This document shows, in pieces, positions 7,787-14,456 of a stretch of 59,619 bases of DNA (positions are counted from its first letter, which is position 1; every line of letters begins with the position of its first letter). Source of the stretch: JADCCX01 sp031378805 (GTDB lineage: Bacteria > Pseudomonadota > Alphaproteobacteria > Rhizobiales > Beijerinckiaceae); assembly GCA_031378805.1 (NCBI GenBank), contig JANNEO010000088.1, positions 1-59,619 on the forward strand, in the 5' to 3' direction. The translations under genes and the position numbers were made by a program. Under the pieces are notes generated by a model that was not told the DNA's origin, searched no databases, and worked only from the letters and a program-made list of their open reading frames with translations.

Positions 7787-7812
7787 AAAACCCGGCTTCA
7801 CCGCCGGGTTTT
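7787..7812. terminator. Bidirectional terminator between the third barrel gene and the GST gene
   Basis: AAAACCCGGC (7787-7796) pairs perfectly with GCCGGGTTTT (7803-7812) across a six-base loop. The A and T runs on both sides let it serve the two convergent genes. Confidence 0.85.
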
Positions 7813-7838
7813 CTGCGTCCTGAACCTGTTTCGACGAA

Positions 7839-8444
7839 TCAGCTTGCCCGTGTCGCGTTGAAAGCGGGCACCTTGGCGGCAAACGCATCAAGCCAGGTCA
7901 CAAGGTGGGGATAATTCGCACGCCATTCGCCCTTGAACCGCAGGTCGAGATAGCCCAGCGCGCACGCCACGCCGATATGAGCGATCGTGAGTTGCTCGTC
8001 CAGCGAGGGCGGATTGCCTTCAAGGTAATCTAGCGCCCGCCCGACCTTGCCAGACTGATGCTCCAGCCATTTCTGCTCGTGCTTGCTGCTGTCGCGCCAG
8101 CGGCCTTCATAGACCTGGAGAATGCTGGCATCCATGATGCCGTCAGCAAGGGCGTGCAGCGTCTGGGCACGGATGCGGGCCATCGGCTCCTTCGGCATGA
8201 TGCGTCCACCGCCCGCCCGCATGTCGAGATAATCAAGGATGACGCGGCTGTCATAGATGACCGTGCCGTCTTCAATGACGAGGGTCGGAATCTTTCCCAG
8301 CGGATTGTCCCGCCGCAAGGGGTCGCCAGGGTCCACGGTATCTGCCGTGACAACGGTGATTTCAGAAGTCAGATCCAGCATGGCAGCCGCAATTTTTACC
8401 TTGCGACCGAAAGGCGAGGGAGGAGCAGAGCGTAGTATCATCAT
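7839..8444 (-). CDS. Glutathione S-transferase family protein
   Basis: About 201 residues from ATG 8444 (a second ATG follows directly; a TTG three codons earlier is less likely). The N-terminal thioredoxin-like domain starts MILRSAPPSPFGRKVKIAA, where SPFGRKV holds the catalytic Ser position. It continues with NPLGKIPTLVIEDGTVIYDSRVIL, including the cis-proline IPTL and the glutathione-binding ES/DS pair as DS. The all-helical C-terminal domain has LTIAHIGVACALGYLDLRF. The substrate is unknown; bacterial GSTs of this type usually detoxify electrophiles in the cytoplasm. Confidence 0.87.
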   Translation of the reverse strand: MMILRSAPPSPFGRKVKIAAAMLDLTSEITVVTADTVDPGDPLRRDNPLGKIPTLVIEDGTVIYDSRVILDYLDMRAGGGRIMPKEPMARIRAQTLHALADGIMDASILQVYEGRWRDSSKHEQKWLEHQSGKVGRALDYLEGNPPSLDEQLTIAHIGVACALGYLDLRFKGEWRANYPHLVTWLDAFAAKVPAFNATRAS

Positions 8445-8511
8445 GGTGATCAATCAGCCGACGGGATAAGCGCCGGATTGTCCTCTGGCTTACAGATATC
8501 CCGCATAGGGT

Positions 8512-8724
8512 TCACAGGGTGATGAGGTCAACCGCCTTGGGGCCTTTGCCCTTCTTGTCAGGCTCGATCTCGAAGGAGATGCGCTGCCCTTCCGCCAGAG
8601 TGGTCATGCCAGCCTGTTCGACAGCCGTGATGTGGACGAAGATATCGCTGCTGCCCTCGTCCGGCTTGATGAACCCGTAGCCCTTGTCGGTGTTGAAAAA
8701 CTTCACAATGCCCTGTTGCGCCAT
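8512..8724 (-). CDS. Cold-shock domain protein (CspA family)
   Basis: A 70-residue single cold-shock domain. It starts at ATG 8724 (MAQQGIVKFFNTDKGYGFI), with AAGGA nine bases ahead. Both RNA-binding motifs are present: RNP1 as KGYGFIKPD and RNP2 as DIFVHITAV. The typical C-terminal KKGKGPKAVDL follows. Such proteins bind single-stranded RNA and melt structure. Family members are often controlled through a long structured 5' leader; about 360 bases without another gene precede this start, but I cannot prove a leader here. Confidence 0.93.
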   Translation of the reverse strand: MAQQGIVKFFNTDKGYGFIKPDEGSSDIFVHITAVEQAGMTTLAEGQRISFEIEPDKKGKGPKAVDLITL

Positions 8725-9079
8725 GGCGCCCGATCCTTTCGCAGTCAAAGCCACCCGCCCCCCGGCGGGATAGAGCAACCACGGCTGCGTTTCGGCTTAT
8801 CCAGACAACTCTGGCCGCAGATTGAAAATTTCCTGGCCAGGACGTCGCAAGGGAACGGTTGCAGCGCGGGAGTTTCAGAGAGTTGGAATGCAATTGCAAG
8901 TGGAAAACAAAAACGTCGCGTCAAGGCAGCTGAGGGTCGGTCAGTTGCACAGAGTGCAATCATAAAGCCGAATGAATCTCGAAAAAACGAGCAATCATGG
9001 TAGGCCAGCTCAAGAATGGATCGCAGTCGCTGCTATCCTAGCGTGCATTGACAGTGTTTCGCAGCGACAGGGGCAGACA
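8725..9079. other. Intergenic stretch before the cold-shock gene
   Basis: No convincing gene on either strand. It may hold the promoter and leader of the cold-shock gene. The only clear structure is an inverted repeat TTGCAC-AGA-GTGCAA at 8945-8959, which could be an operator or a small hairpin. Confidence 0.4.
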
Positions 9080-9114
9080 AACAAAAACCGCCGCGGAACG
9101 ATCCGCGACGGTTT
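9080..9114 (-). terminator. Intrinsic terminator of the small-peptide transcript
   Basis: AAACCG and CGCGGA (9085-9097) pair with TCCGCG and CGGTTT (9102-9114) with a single mismatch. On the minus strand the stem is followed by TTTTTGTTTG. It lies 48 bases beyond the stop of the 27-residue reading frame. A second small hairpin, GTCCTT-CAC-AAGGAC (9132-9146), sits between the two. Confidence 0.8.
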
Positions 9115-9161
9115 GAAACTCTTCGAACAGTGTCCTTCACAAGGACGTCTTTTGCATGAAC

Positions 9162-9245
9162 TCAGAACGCCCCGAACACGATGGCACCAAGAAAACCAAA
9201 GGCGGCCATCACAGCCAGCATATCGAGTTTCAGCGTCAGACCCAT
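9162..9245 (-). CDS. Predicted 27-residue membrane peptide
   Basis: A short reading frame MGLTLKLDMLAVMAAFGFLG plus AIVFGAF. The Shine-Dalgarno GGAGG sits at 9254-9258, eight bases from the ATG. The peptide has a short amphipathic start with Lys6 and Asp8 and then a single hydrophobic segment of about 19 residues that could span the membrane. It has its own promoter-like sequence upstream and an intrinsic terminator downstream, so it looks like a complete monocistronic unit of roughly 190 bases. I do not recognise a named family, and the function is unknown. The alternative is a small regulatory RNA with an incidental frame. Confidence 0.65.
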   Translation of the reverse strand: MGLTLKLDMLAVMAAFGFLGAIVFGAF

Positions 9246-9278
9246 GGGGATAGCCTCCGAGCTGTTAGCGATATTCAA

Positions 9279-9307
9279 ATGTTACCTGAAACAAAATCAC
9301 CTTGCAA
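9279..9307 (-). promoter_or_regulatory. Sigma-70-type promoter of the small-peptide unit
   Basis: On the minus strand TTGCAA (9307-9302) and TAACAT (9284-9279) are separated by exactly 17 bases, placing the transcription start near 9272, about 27 bases before the peptide's ATG. This is a pattern match only. Confidence 0.5.
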
Positions 9308-9382
9308 AACGAAAACGTCGCTGCACTGCAGCATATCGCTAAGGATCAGATTTAAAAGCGTTATTTTCTGTAGAGCGACCGA

Positions 9383-9610
9383 TCAAGGTCCGATTGCACG
9401 CACAATCAGGGCGGTAATGCGGCGCGCCAGCGGGACGGCCAGGAAGGCCACGCAGGAGGCCAGCGGCCAAGCTACGGCAAAGGCTTTCATCCATTGCCCT
9501 AAGAAATTCGAGGGAAAGCCCAGGTTTATGAAGGTGATCACAGCCGTCATCAGCAAGGCCATGAAAAACGCCATCGTAATGGGAAAAATGAACCGCGCCT
9601 TGCCTTCCAT
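9383..9610 (-). CDS. DUF2798 family small membrane protein
   Basis: A 75-residue protein with two predicted transmembrane helices (about residues 7-30 and 42-65) separated by NLGFPSNFLGQWMKA. This pattern, together with FIFPITMAFFMALLMT and AWPLASCVAFLAVPLARRIT, is the DUF2798 signature. AAGGGA precedes the ATG. The function of the family is unknown. It is a single gene, transcribed away from the extensin-like gene. Confidence 0.85.
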   Translation of the reverse strand: MEGKARFIFPITMAFFMALLMTAVITFINLGFPSNFLGQWMKAFAVAWPLASCVAFLAVPLARRITALIVRAIGP

Positions 9611-9792
9611 GGTTCCCTTTCGCTCCTGCCGTATCGTCTGATCCTGTTATGGGAATCGTGACAGCGGATCGCAAGCGGCAATCACCGTTTCATTTTCGCC
9701 ACATCTCTTAATGCAAGCCAAACACAGTTTAAACCGCGTTAACTGCCTTCCTTAGCGCAGCGTTACAATTTTGCTGCGAACATTGAAGTGTC

Positions 9793-10917
9793 ATGTTGCG
9801 TAAGCTTTGTGTGTCCCTTGGCGTTGCGGTGGTGCTCGGCCTCTCCATGGTCGGCTGCTCGCGCTATCAGAAAGAGCAGCGAGCCGAATGGCGCTCGCAG
9901 GCCGAGGCCGCGTGCCTGCGCTCCGGCAAGGTCAAGGAAACGGCCTATGTCAAGATTGCGAAAGCCCTTGAGGGGCCCGGCACGTGCGGGGCCGATCATC
10001 CCGTCAAGGTGTCAGCCTTCGCCATGGACAACCTCAACATCACGGCGAGTTCGCCAGGGTTGTTCAGCTCCAGCCGAACTGGCGGCCTGCTGACCAAGCT
10101 CAACCAGGAAGGCACGTTCACTTGCCCCATGTACTCCGCCGTTGATCGCTGGCTGGAACAGGTCGTGCAACCCGCCGCCATGGCGCGTTTCGGACAGCCC
10201 GTCGTGGAACTCAGGACCATGGGCACCTACAGCTGCCGCCGCATGAACAACGGCACGGCGTCGGCACGGTATTCGGAGCACGCCTTTGCCAACGCCATCG
10301 ATGTCGGCGGCTTCCGCCTGCAGGATGGATCGATCATTTCCGTGCTGAAGGGGTGGAACGGTGCGCTTGAGGAGCAGCATTTCCTGCGTGAGGTTCACGG
10401 CGGGGCATGTTCGCATTTTGCGACCGTGCTGGGGCCTGGCGTGGCTCTGCACCACGATCACCTGCACATGGACCTGGCCCGGCATGGCCGACGCGGTGAC
10501 CGCTCGATCTGCCGCCCCTATCCGCAGCCGGTGCCGCCGCCCAATGAAGGCTTCCCGATCGATCCGGCAAAGAACCTGCAAATGTCGGAGTCGCGTGGAC
10601 AACAGCCGCAGCAGCAAGCCTTCGCTTCTGCCCCTTCGTCCGGCCTGATGCCACCCGCCGTCGTGGGACGGGACAGCCTGCCGGTGTATCGACCATCGCA
10701 ATTGCCCTCAGCACCGCGCAATCCTCTGGCGGAGCGCGAAGCGGAAGAGCTGCGCCAGGCACCGCCAAGGCGGGCCTATCCTGCCCAGATTCCGCCAAGA
10801 ATCGCAGGCGCACCGGTCATGCTCTATGGGCAGGGCAAGGGACCATTCCTTCCGCTCAAGGAAGACGAGATCGACAAGGAAGATCTCGACGAGGTCACGG
10901 GAAGCGTTGGCGAATAG
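9793..10917 (+). CDS. Extensin-like C-terminal domain lipoprotein
   Basis: A 374-residue exported protein. Its signal peptide ends in the lipobox LSMVGC, so it is probably a lipoprotein. The conserved extensin-like_C domain spans about residues 65-240 and shows CxxxxP...W pairs, SEHAFANAIDVGGF (HxxxxxxD) and ALHHDHLHMDLARHG. These histidine and aspartate residues resemble the zinc ligands of M15/LAS-type peptidases, so a cell-wall peptidase-like role is possible. From about residue 245 the protein turns into a Pro/Gln/Ala-rich, disordered tail ending in an acidic stretch (KEDEIDKEDLDEV). It stands alone and convergent to the next gene. Confidence 0.85.
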   Translation: MLRKLCVSLGVAVVLGLSMVGCSRYQKEQRAEWRSQAEAACLRSGKVKETAYVKIAKALEGPGTCGADHPVKVSAFAMDNLNITASSPGLFSSSRTGGLLTKLNQEGTFTCPMYSAVDRWLEQVVQPAAMARFGQPVVELRTMGTYSCRRMNNGTASARYSEHAFANAIDVGGFRLQDGSIISVLKGWNGALEEQHFLREVHGGACSHFATVLGPGVALHHDHLHMDLARHGRRGDRSICRPYPQPVPPPNEGFPIDPAKNLQMSESRGQQPQQQAFASAPSSGLMPPAVVGRDSLPVYRPSQLPSAPRNPLAEREAEELRQAPPRRAYPAQIPPRIAGAPVMLYGQGKGPFLPLKEDEIDKEDLDEVTGSVGE

Positions 10918-10930
10918 GCCCGCGCCCGGT

Positions 10931-11611
10931 CTACCTGTAGAGAGCGATTCGGGTCGACAGGAACCCCCATGTGGCGGTGCCGTCAAAGCGGTTCGGCCCC
11001 ATCTGGTTGAGCGTGATCGCGGTCGTGCCGCCCTTGGCAATGGTCAGCCGTCCAGCGTCATAGCTCCAGTTGGTGATGCCGGACATGATGCCGCCTGCCG
11101 GGCAACCGCTCGATGTCGCTGCGCCAGATGCGGCACCGGGCTGGCCGTAAAGAAACACGGAGCACATGGCCCCGCTGGATGAAGACTGCATCTGCCACGC
11201 GCCTGCAATGCCGCCCTGGGCCGCGCCTGCCGAGACGAGGGCACCAAGCGCACCGGCAGCCTTGTTGGGATCAAAGCCAACGCTCGTGGTCGTGCGTTCC
11301 GTGCGCAGCGTGGAGCCATCCGGGCTGAGGGTGGCGCGCTCGGTCACGTTTGTGCGCTGATAGACCGGGGCAGCAGGTTCGGGTCTTGCATCGCGCGGCG
11401 TGCCAAAAGGCGGCGGGGTGGGGGCGAGAAAGTTGCCCTGTGGCTGGATCCGCGCCGACCCCGGGGGCGGTGGTTCTCCCGCCACAATGGGGACGCCCAG
11501 GGATGAGCCGATGGCACCGGGTGGAGGCTGCTCCGTCGAGGTGCAGGCGCACAGCCCGGCGACGGCAAGCGCAAGGGCGAGTTGAGGCAGGTCACGATAG
11601 GCAAGCAGCAT
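10931..11611 (-). CDS. AprI/Inh-type metalloprotease inhibitor-like lipoprotein
   Basis: A 226-residue exported protein starting at ATG 11611 (a TTG four codons earlier is less likely). The N-terminal hydrophobic stretch ends in GLCACTS, a probable lipoprotein site, and is followed by a long Pro-rich linker (PPPPGSARIQP, APTPPPFGTP). The last ~95 residues form the Inh beta-barrel pattern: IAGAWQMQSSSSGAMCSVFL, then SSGCP (the cysteine pair), ITNWSYDAGRLTIAKGG, and RFDGTATWGFLSTRIALYR. Inh proteins protect the cell from its own or foreign serralysin-type proteases. No such protease gene lies nearby, so the target is open. Confidence 0.75.
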   Translation of the reverse strand: MLLAYRDLPQLALALAVAGLCACTSTEQPPPGAIGSSLGVPIVAGEPPPPGSARIQPQGNFLAPTPPPFGTPRDARPEPAAPVYQRTNVTERATLSPDGSTLRTERTTTSVGFDPNKAAGALGALVSAGAAQGGIAGAWQMQSSSSGAMCSVFLYGQPGAASGAATSSGCPAGGIMSGITNWSYDAGRLTIAKGGTTAITLNQMGPNRFDGTATWGFLSTRIALYR

Positions 11612-11775
11612 GGATAATCCCAAAAATCACGAGACGGTTTTTGGTCGATTCGGACCATCCAGCGCAACCCTTGCAAGGAGCGCCGATCCACAAAAAGGCC
11701 GATCTGGCCAGAAATGGACAGAAACCAGCCCGGTTTATAGGCTGGACTGGTTCAATCGCTTGCTTGCCTGCACTG

Positions 11776-12129
11776 TTATTCCCGCGTCCATTTCTCCGTG
11801 CCGAGCTTGCGGCCGTTGAGGTAGGTCCAGACCACGCCATAGGACTCGCCGTCCTTGCCGATCAGTGCGATGCCGGTTTGCGAGCCGCTGCGATAGCCCA
11901 CCGCGATGGCTTCCGGACTGCCGATACCGGTGCCGATAAAGGTCTCGCCACTGATCTTCCACGTCACCTTGTAGGTGTCGCCGGTCTTTTCCACCTGTGC
12001 CGCGCCGCGATAGGTCGAGCCATCCGGGTTTTCTCCCGAGACCTTGTACTGCCCCGTCATCTGCGCCATCGCGGCAGACGAGCACAGCGTGAGCGCCGTT
12101 GCGAATGCGGCTGTCAGTATTGCTTTCAT
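11776..12129 (-). CDS. Conserved exported protein of unknown function
   Basis: A 117-residue protein starting at ATG 12129, with AGGGGAAG just ahead. The signal peptide (MKAILTAAFATALTLCSSAA) is cleaved near AMAQ. The mature part is a small beta-rich domain with the motif TGQYKVSGENPDGSTYRG, then TYKVTWKISGETFIGTGIG, and VVWTYLNGRKLGTEKW near the end. I recognise this as a widespread hypothetical of Hyphomicrobiales with no assigned function. It is divergent from the phosphatase gene, with 86 bases between starts. Confidence 0.75.
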   Translation of the reverse strand: MKAILTAAFATALTLCSSAAMAQMTGQYKVSGENPDGSTYRGAAQVEKTGDTYKVTWKISGETFIGTGIGSPEAIAVGYRSGSQTGIALIGKDGESYGVVWTYLNGRKLGTEKWTRE

Positions 12130-12215
12130 GAACTTCCCCTTTCGGCCTGCAATGCACCGAACCATCAGACAACACCCGGCTTGTGCGGCTGGCAAGATGG
12201 AATCTAAGATGTGGC

Positions 12216-12713
12216 ATGACAATCGAGCCGTTTCGCATCGCCACCCTTGGCCTGGACGGTGGTGGTCGTATCGGTCTATGCCGTTTGCCGGGCCGCACTG
12301 GCGATCTCGCGGGCGATGTCGCAGCCATTCTGCGCTTTGGCCCGCACGTCGTCGTTTCCCTTACCAGCCGTGAAGAGATGGCGCGTCTGGGGGCGGGAGA
12401 ACTCGCTGGCTTGCTTGCCGCATCCGGCATGGCTTGGCGACCGTTCCCGGTTGTCGATTTTGGGGTGCCTGCCCCGTCGTCGCTGGAAGCATGGGATCGG
12501 CTTGCCAGAGAACTCCATGCCGCGCTGGATGCAGGCCATGGCGTGCTGCTGCATTGCCTCGGTGGCCTTGGTCGTTCTGGCATGGTGGCTCTGCGGCTGT
12601 TGACCGAACGGGGTGAGGCGCCAGATGCCGCGCTCGCCCGCATCCGCAGGGCGCGGCCAGGCGCGGTGGAAACGGAGGAGCAGGGGCGATGGGGTATGGG
12701 AGCGATTGAGTGA
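12216..12713 (+). CDS. Dual-specificity/tyrosine phosphatase-like protein
   Basis: A 165-residue protein with the P-loop HCLGGLGRSG (Cys114, Arg120) of cysteine-dependent phosphatases. The supporting pattern includes VVVSLTSREEM before it (the usual hydrophobic strand), WRPFPVVDFGVP (general-acid loop with Asp81) and a helical end in ARIRRARPGAVET. The length is typical for stand-alone small bacterial DSPs. The substrate is unknown (protein, inositol phosphate or RNA 5' ends). The ATG at 12216 has no strong ribosome-binding site, so a start a few codons upstream is possible. Confidence 0.82.
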   Translation: MTIEPFRIATLGLDGGGRIGLCRLPGRTGDLAGDVAAILRFGPHVVVSLTSREEMARLGAGELAGLLAASGMAWRPFPVVDFGVPAPSSLEAWDRLARELHAALDAGHGVLLHCLGGLGRSGMVALRLLTERGEAPDAALARIRRARPGAVETEEQGRWGMGAIE

Positions 12714-12722
12714 TCGTCCCGC

Positions 12723-13256
12723 TCACGCCTCGCTGATCCGCTTGAGGTTGGCCAGCCCCTGTTCGAAATCGCGGCCGATCATGCGGTCCATGTTCATCAG
12801 CGTATCCATCACCTTCGACATGAGCGGCGCCGGGCCGGTCATGGTCCAGTGGACTGTGGTGCCTGCACTGGCTTCCTGGATCGTGAATTCCGCCTGGTTC
12901 TCGGCCTTGAATGGCTTGTAGAAATTCAACTTGAACACTGTCCGGGTTGGCGATTCCGCTTCGACCACCTCCATGCGACCGCTTCCGACCTGGTTATTGC
13001 CATCCCAGGCCATGGTCGCGCCAACGCCTTGCCTGATGGTTCCAAAGCTCTGGCTCATGGCAGGGTCTTTCTGCTGCCAGGGCGACCAAAGCGACCAGCG
13101 TTCCAGATCGACGAGGTTGGCGTAGATCGTGGCTGCCGGTGCGTTGATCTGCAGGCTGCGGGTGACGCGGAACTGATTCGGTTTCATCGCCGAAATCACA
13201 AGAATTGCGCCAATCGCGGCTGCAAGAATGAGGAGGATGCTCCAAAAGATCGTCAT
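12723..13256 (-). CDS. SRPBCC (START-like) family protein with N-terminal membrane anchor
   Basis: A 177-residue protein: one transmembrane helix (about residues 4-23, WSILLILAAAIGAILVISAM) followed by a START-like helix-grip domain. The domain opens with FRVTRSLQINAPAATIYANLVD and continues LERWSLWSPWQQKDPAM, then GSGRMEVVEAESPTRTVFKLNF, and the closing long helix MDTLMNMDRMIGRDFEQGLANL. This polyketide cyclase/dehydrase-like group binds hydrophobic ligands; the ligand is not known. It lies 30 bases downstream of the winged-helix regulator gene and may be co-transcribed with it. Confidence 0.85.
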   Translation of the reverse strand: MTIFWSILLILAAAIGAILVISAMKPNQFRVTRSLQINAPAATIYANLVDLERWSLWSPWQQKDPAMSQSFGTIRQGVGATMAWDGNNQVGSGRMEVVEAESPTRTVFKLNFYKPFKAENQAEFTIQEASAGTTVHWTMTGPAPLMSKVMDTLMNMDRMIGRDFEQGLANLKRISEA

Positions 13257-13286
13257 GGCGTTGCTCCTTTCGAAAGCATGAGAAAC

Positions 13287-13811
13287 TCACAAACTCGCCG
13301 CAGCTCTTGCGGCCTGATCGTAGTGCCCTGACAGCATTCGCAGTTCGGCGGCAAATGCCGAGAGCTTCTTTGGGTCCATGCCGGTGGTCTGCACGGATTG
13401 CACCAGCAGGCCCTCGCGCACGGCCTTGTATTTCTCGCAGGCCTGCTGACCCGCTGGCGTCACCGCAACGATCTTTTCCTTGCCCGCCTTGCCACCCTTG
13501 ATCAGCTTGAGCTTTTCGAGCTTCTTGAGCGAATAATTCACGACATGGGTATCCTCGACATTGAGGACGAGGCAGATATCTGCCAGACGCTTTGGCTTGG
13601 CGCGGTGGTTGACGTTATGCAGCACCAGCACATCGAAGGGCGAGAGATCCGGCACGCCCGCCGCCGCCATGCAGCGCACCATCCAGCGGTGAAAGGCATG
13701 GTTCAGCATGGTCATGCCGAACTCGAATTCCGACAATGCCGGGAGCGCACCGGAGGCGAGGTGGCCGGAGGATACGATGGGGCCAAGCGGCGCTGGTGTG
13801 TCTTGTGTCAT
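13287..13811 (-). CDS. Winged-helix DNA-binding protein, MarR-like
   Basis: A 174-residue regulator. The MarR-type fold shows LNHAFHRWMVRCMAAAG (dimer helix), LSPFDVLVLHNVNHRAKPKRLADICLVL, the recognition-helix region EDTHVVNYSLKKLEKLKLI, and the wing GKAGKEKIVAVTPAG. A long final helix carries the second dimer contact. Its position directly ahead of the SRPBCC gene suggests joint regulation, but neither target nor inducer is visible. Confidence 0.82.
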   Translation of the reverse strand: MTQDTPAPLGPIVSSGHLASGALPALSEFEFGMTMLNHAFHRWMVRCMAAAGVPDLSPFDVLVLHNVNHRAKPKRLADICLVLNVEDTHVVNYSLKKLEKLKLIKGGKAGKEKIVAVTPAGQQACEKYKAVREGLLVQSVQTTGMDPKKLSAFAAELRMLSGHYDQAARAAASL

Positions 13812-13860
13812 GCCACACCTTTAGCCCTCCCCGGACGAAACGGGGAGGGGGTTTGCGGCA

Positions 13861-14232
13861 CTATTTCTGCCCTAGCATGTGGTTGGGCAGCCAGGTCACA
13901 AGATCGGGCATGACATAGACGATGCCGACCCTCAACAACATGCCGAAGAACGGCAGAGAGGCCAGTGCCACGTATCCCATGCTCTTCTTCGCCAGTGATT
14001 GCAGCACGTAGAGGTTGAATCCCACCGCTGGGGTGATCTTGGGATTAAGCGTTGCGAAGCGCAGGAAATCATCCGCATCAGCCGCACGTAGCACGACGAT
14101 ATTGCCCTGGACGAAACCAGGTGCCTGACCAGCTGTCTGTCCGGTGAAATCTCCCGCGCGGGCGGCCGCCCTCAGGCTTTTGCCGTCGAGATGAACGTGC
14201 AGCTCTCGTACCCTTTCGGGCGAAGTCGCCAT
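13861..14232 (-). pseudogene. Chimeric remnant: start of DUF1445 hydro-lyase joined to end of TRAP large permease (DctM)
   Basis: The 123-residue frame starts at ATG 14232 with GAGGAG seven bases ahead. Residues 1-65 match the N-terminus of DUF1445 'putative hydro-lyases': RAGDFTGQTAGQAPGFVQGN, then a DFLRFATLNPK segment where the family has a NPKPCP-type motif. Residues 66-123 switch to the C-terminus of a TRAP transporter large subunit: ITPAVGFNLYVLQSL, LPFFGMLL and PDLVTWLPNHML. Full-length proteins are roughly 260 and 430 residues, so both are mere ends. An in-frame deletion near 14037 that removed everything between two same-strand genes explains it best. The frame itself is open and has an intact ribosome-binding site. 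Confidence 0.75.
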
Positions 14233-14456
14233 CCCTGCTCTCCTCAAGAAAGAAAGGAGACTATCCGTTAAATTTATTATGTCAGCATTTCATCAATAAA
14301 ATGTCGCTATTTTCCACTGTCAGAATTGGAATGTTTTTGTTGGATTGGACGATCCGTCGTTTCTCTGATTGCGAAAGGCCGGTGATGGGGGCTAGCTTAC
14401 GGCATGGGTCCACGGCGGCGAGGAGGCTGCCCGTGTGACAAAACGGAGGTTAAGCC

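Noticed and set aside
8945..8959. TTGCAC-AGA-GTGCAA as an operator for the cold-shock gene
   Set aside because: More than 220 bases upstream of the start with no promoter seen beside it; kept only as a note in the intergenic entry.
9793..10917. True plant-like extensin
   Set aside because: Only the bacterial extensin-like_C domain with metal-ligand-like residues is present; no Ser-Pro4 repeats of plant extensins.
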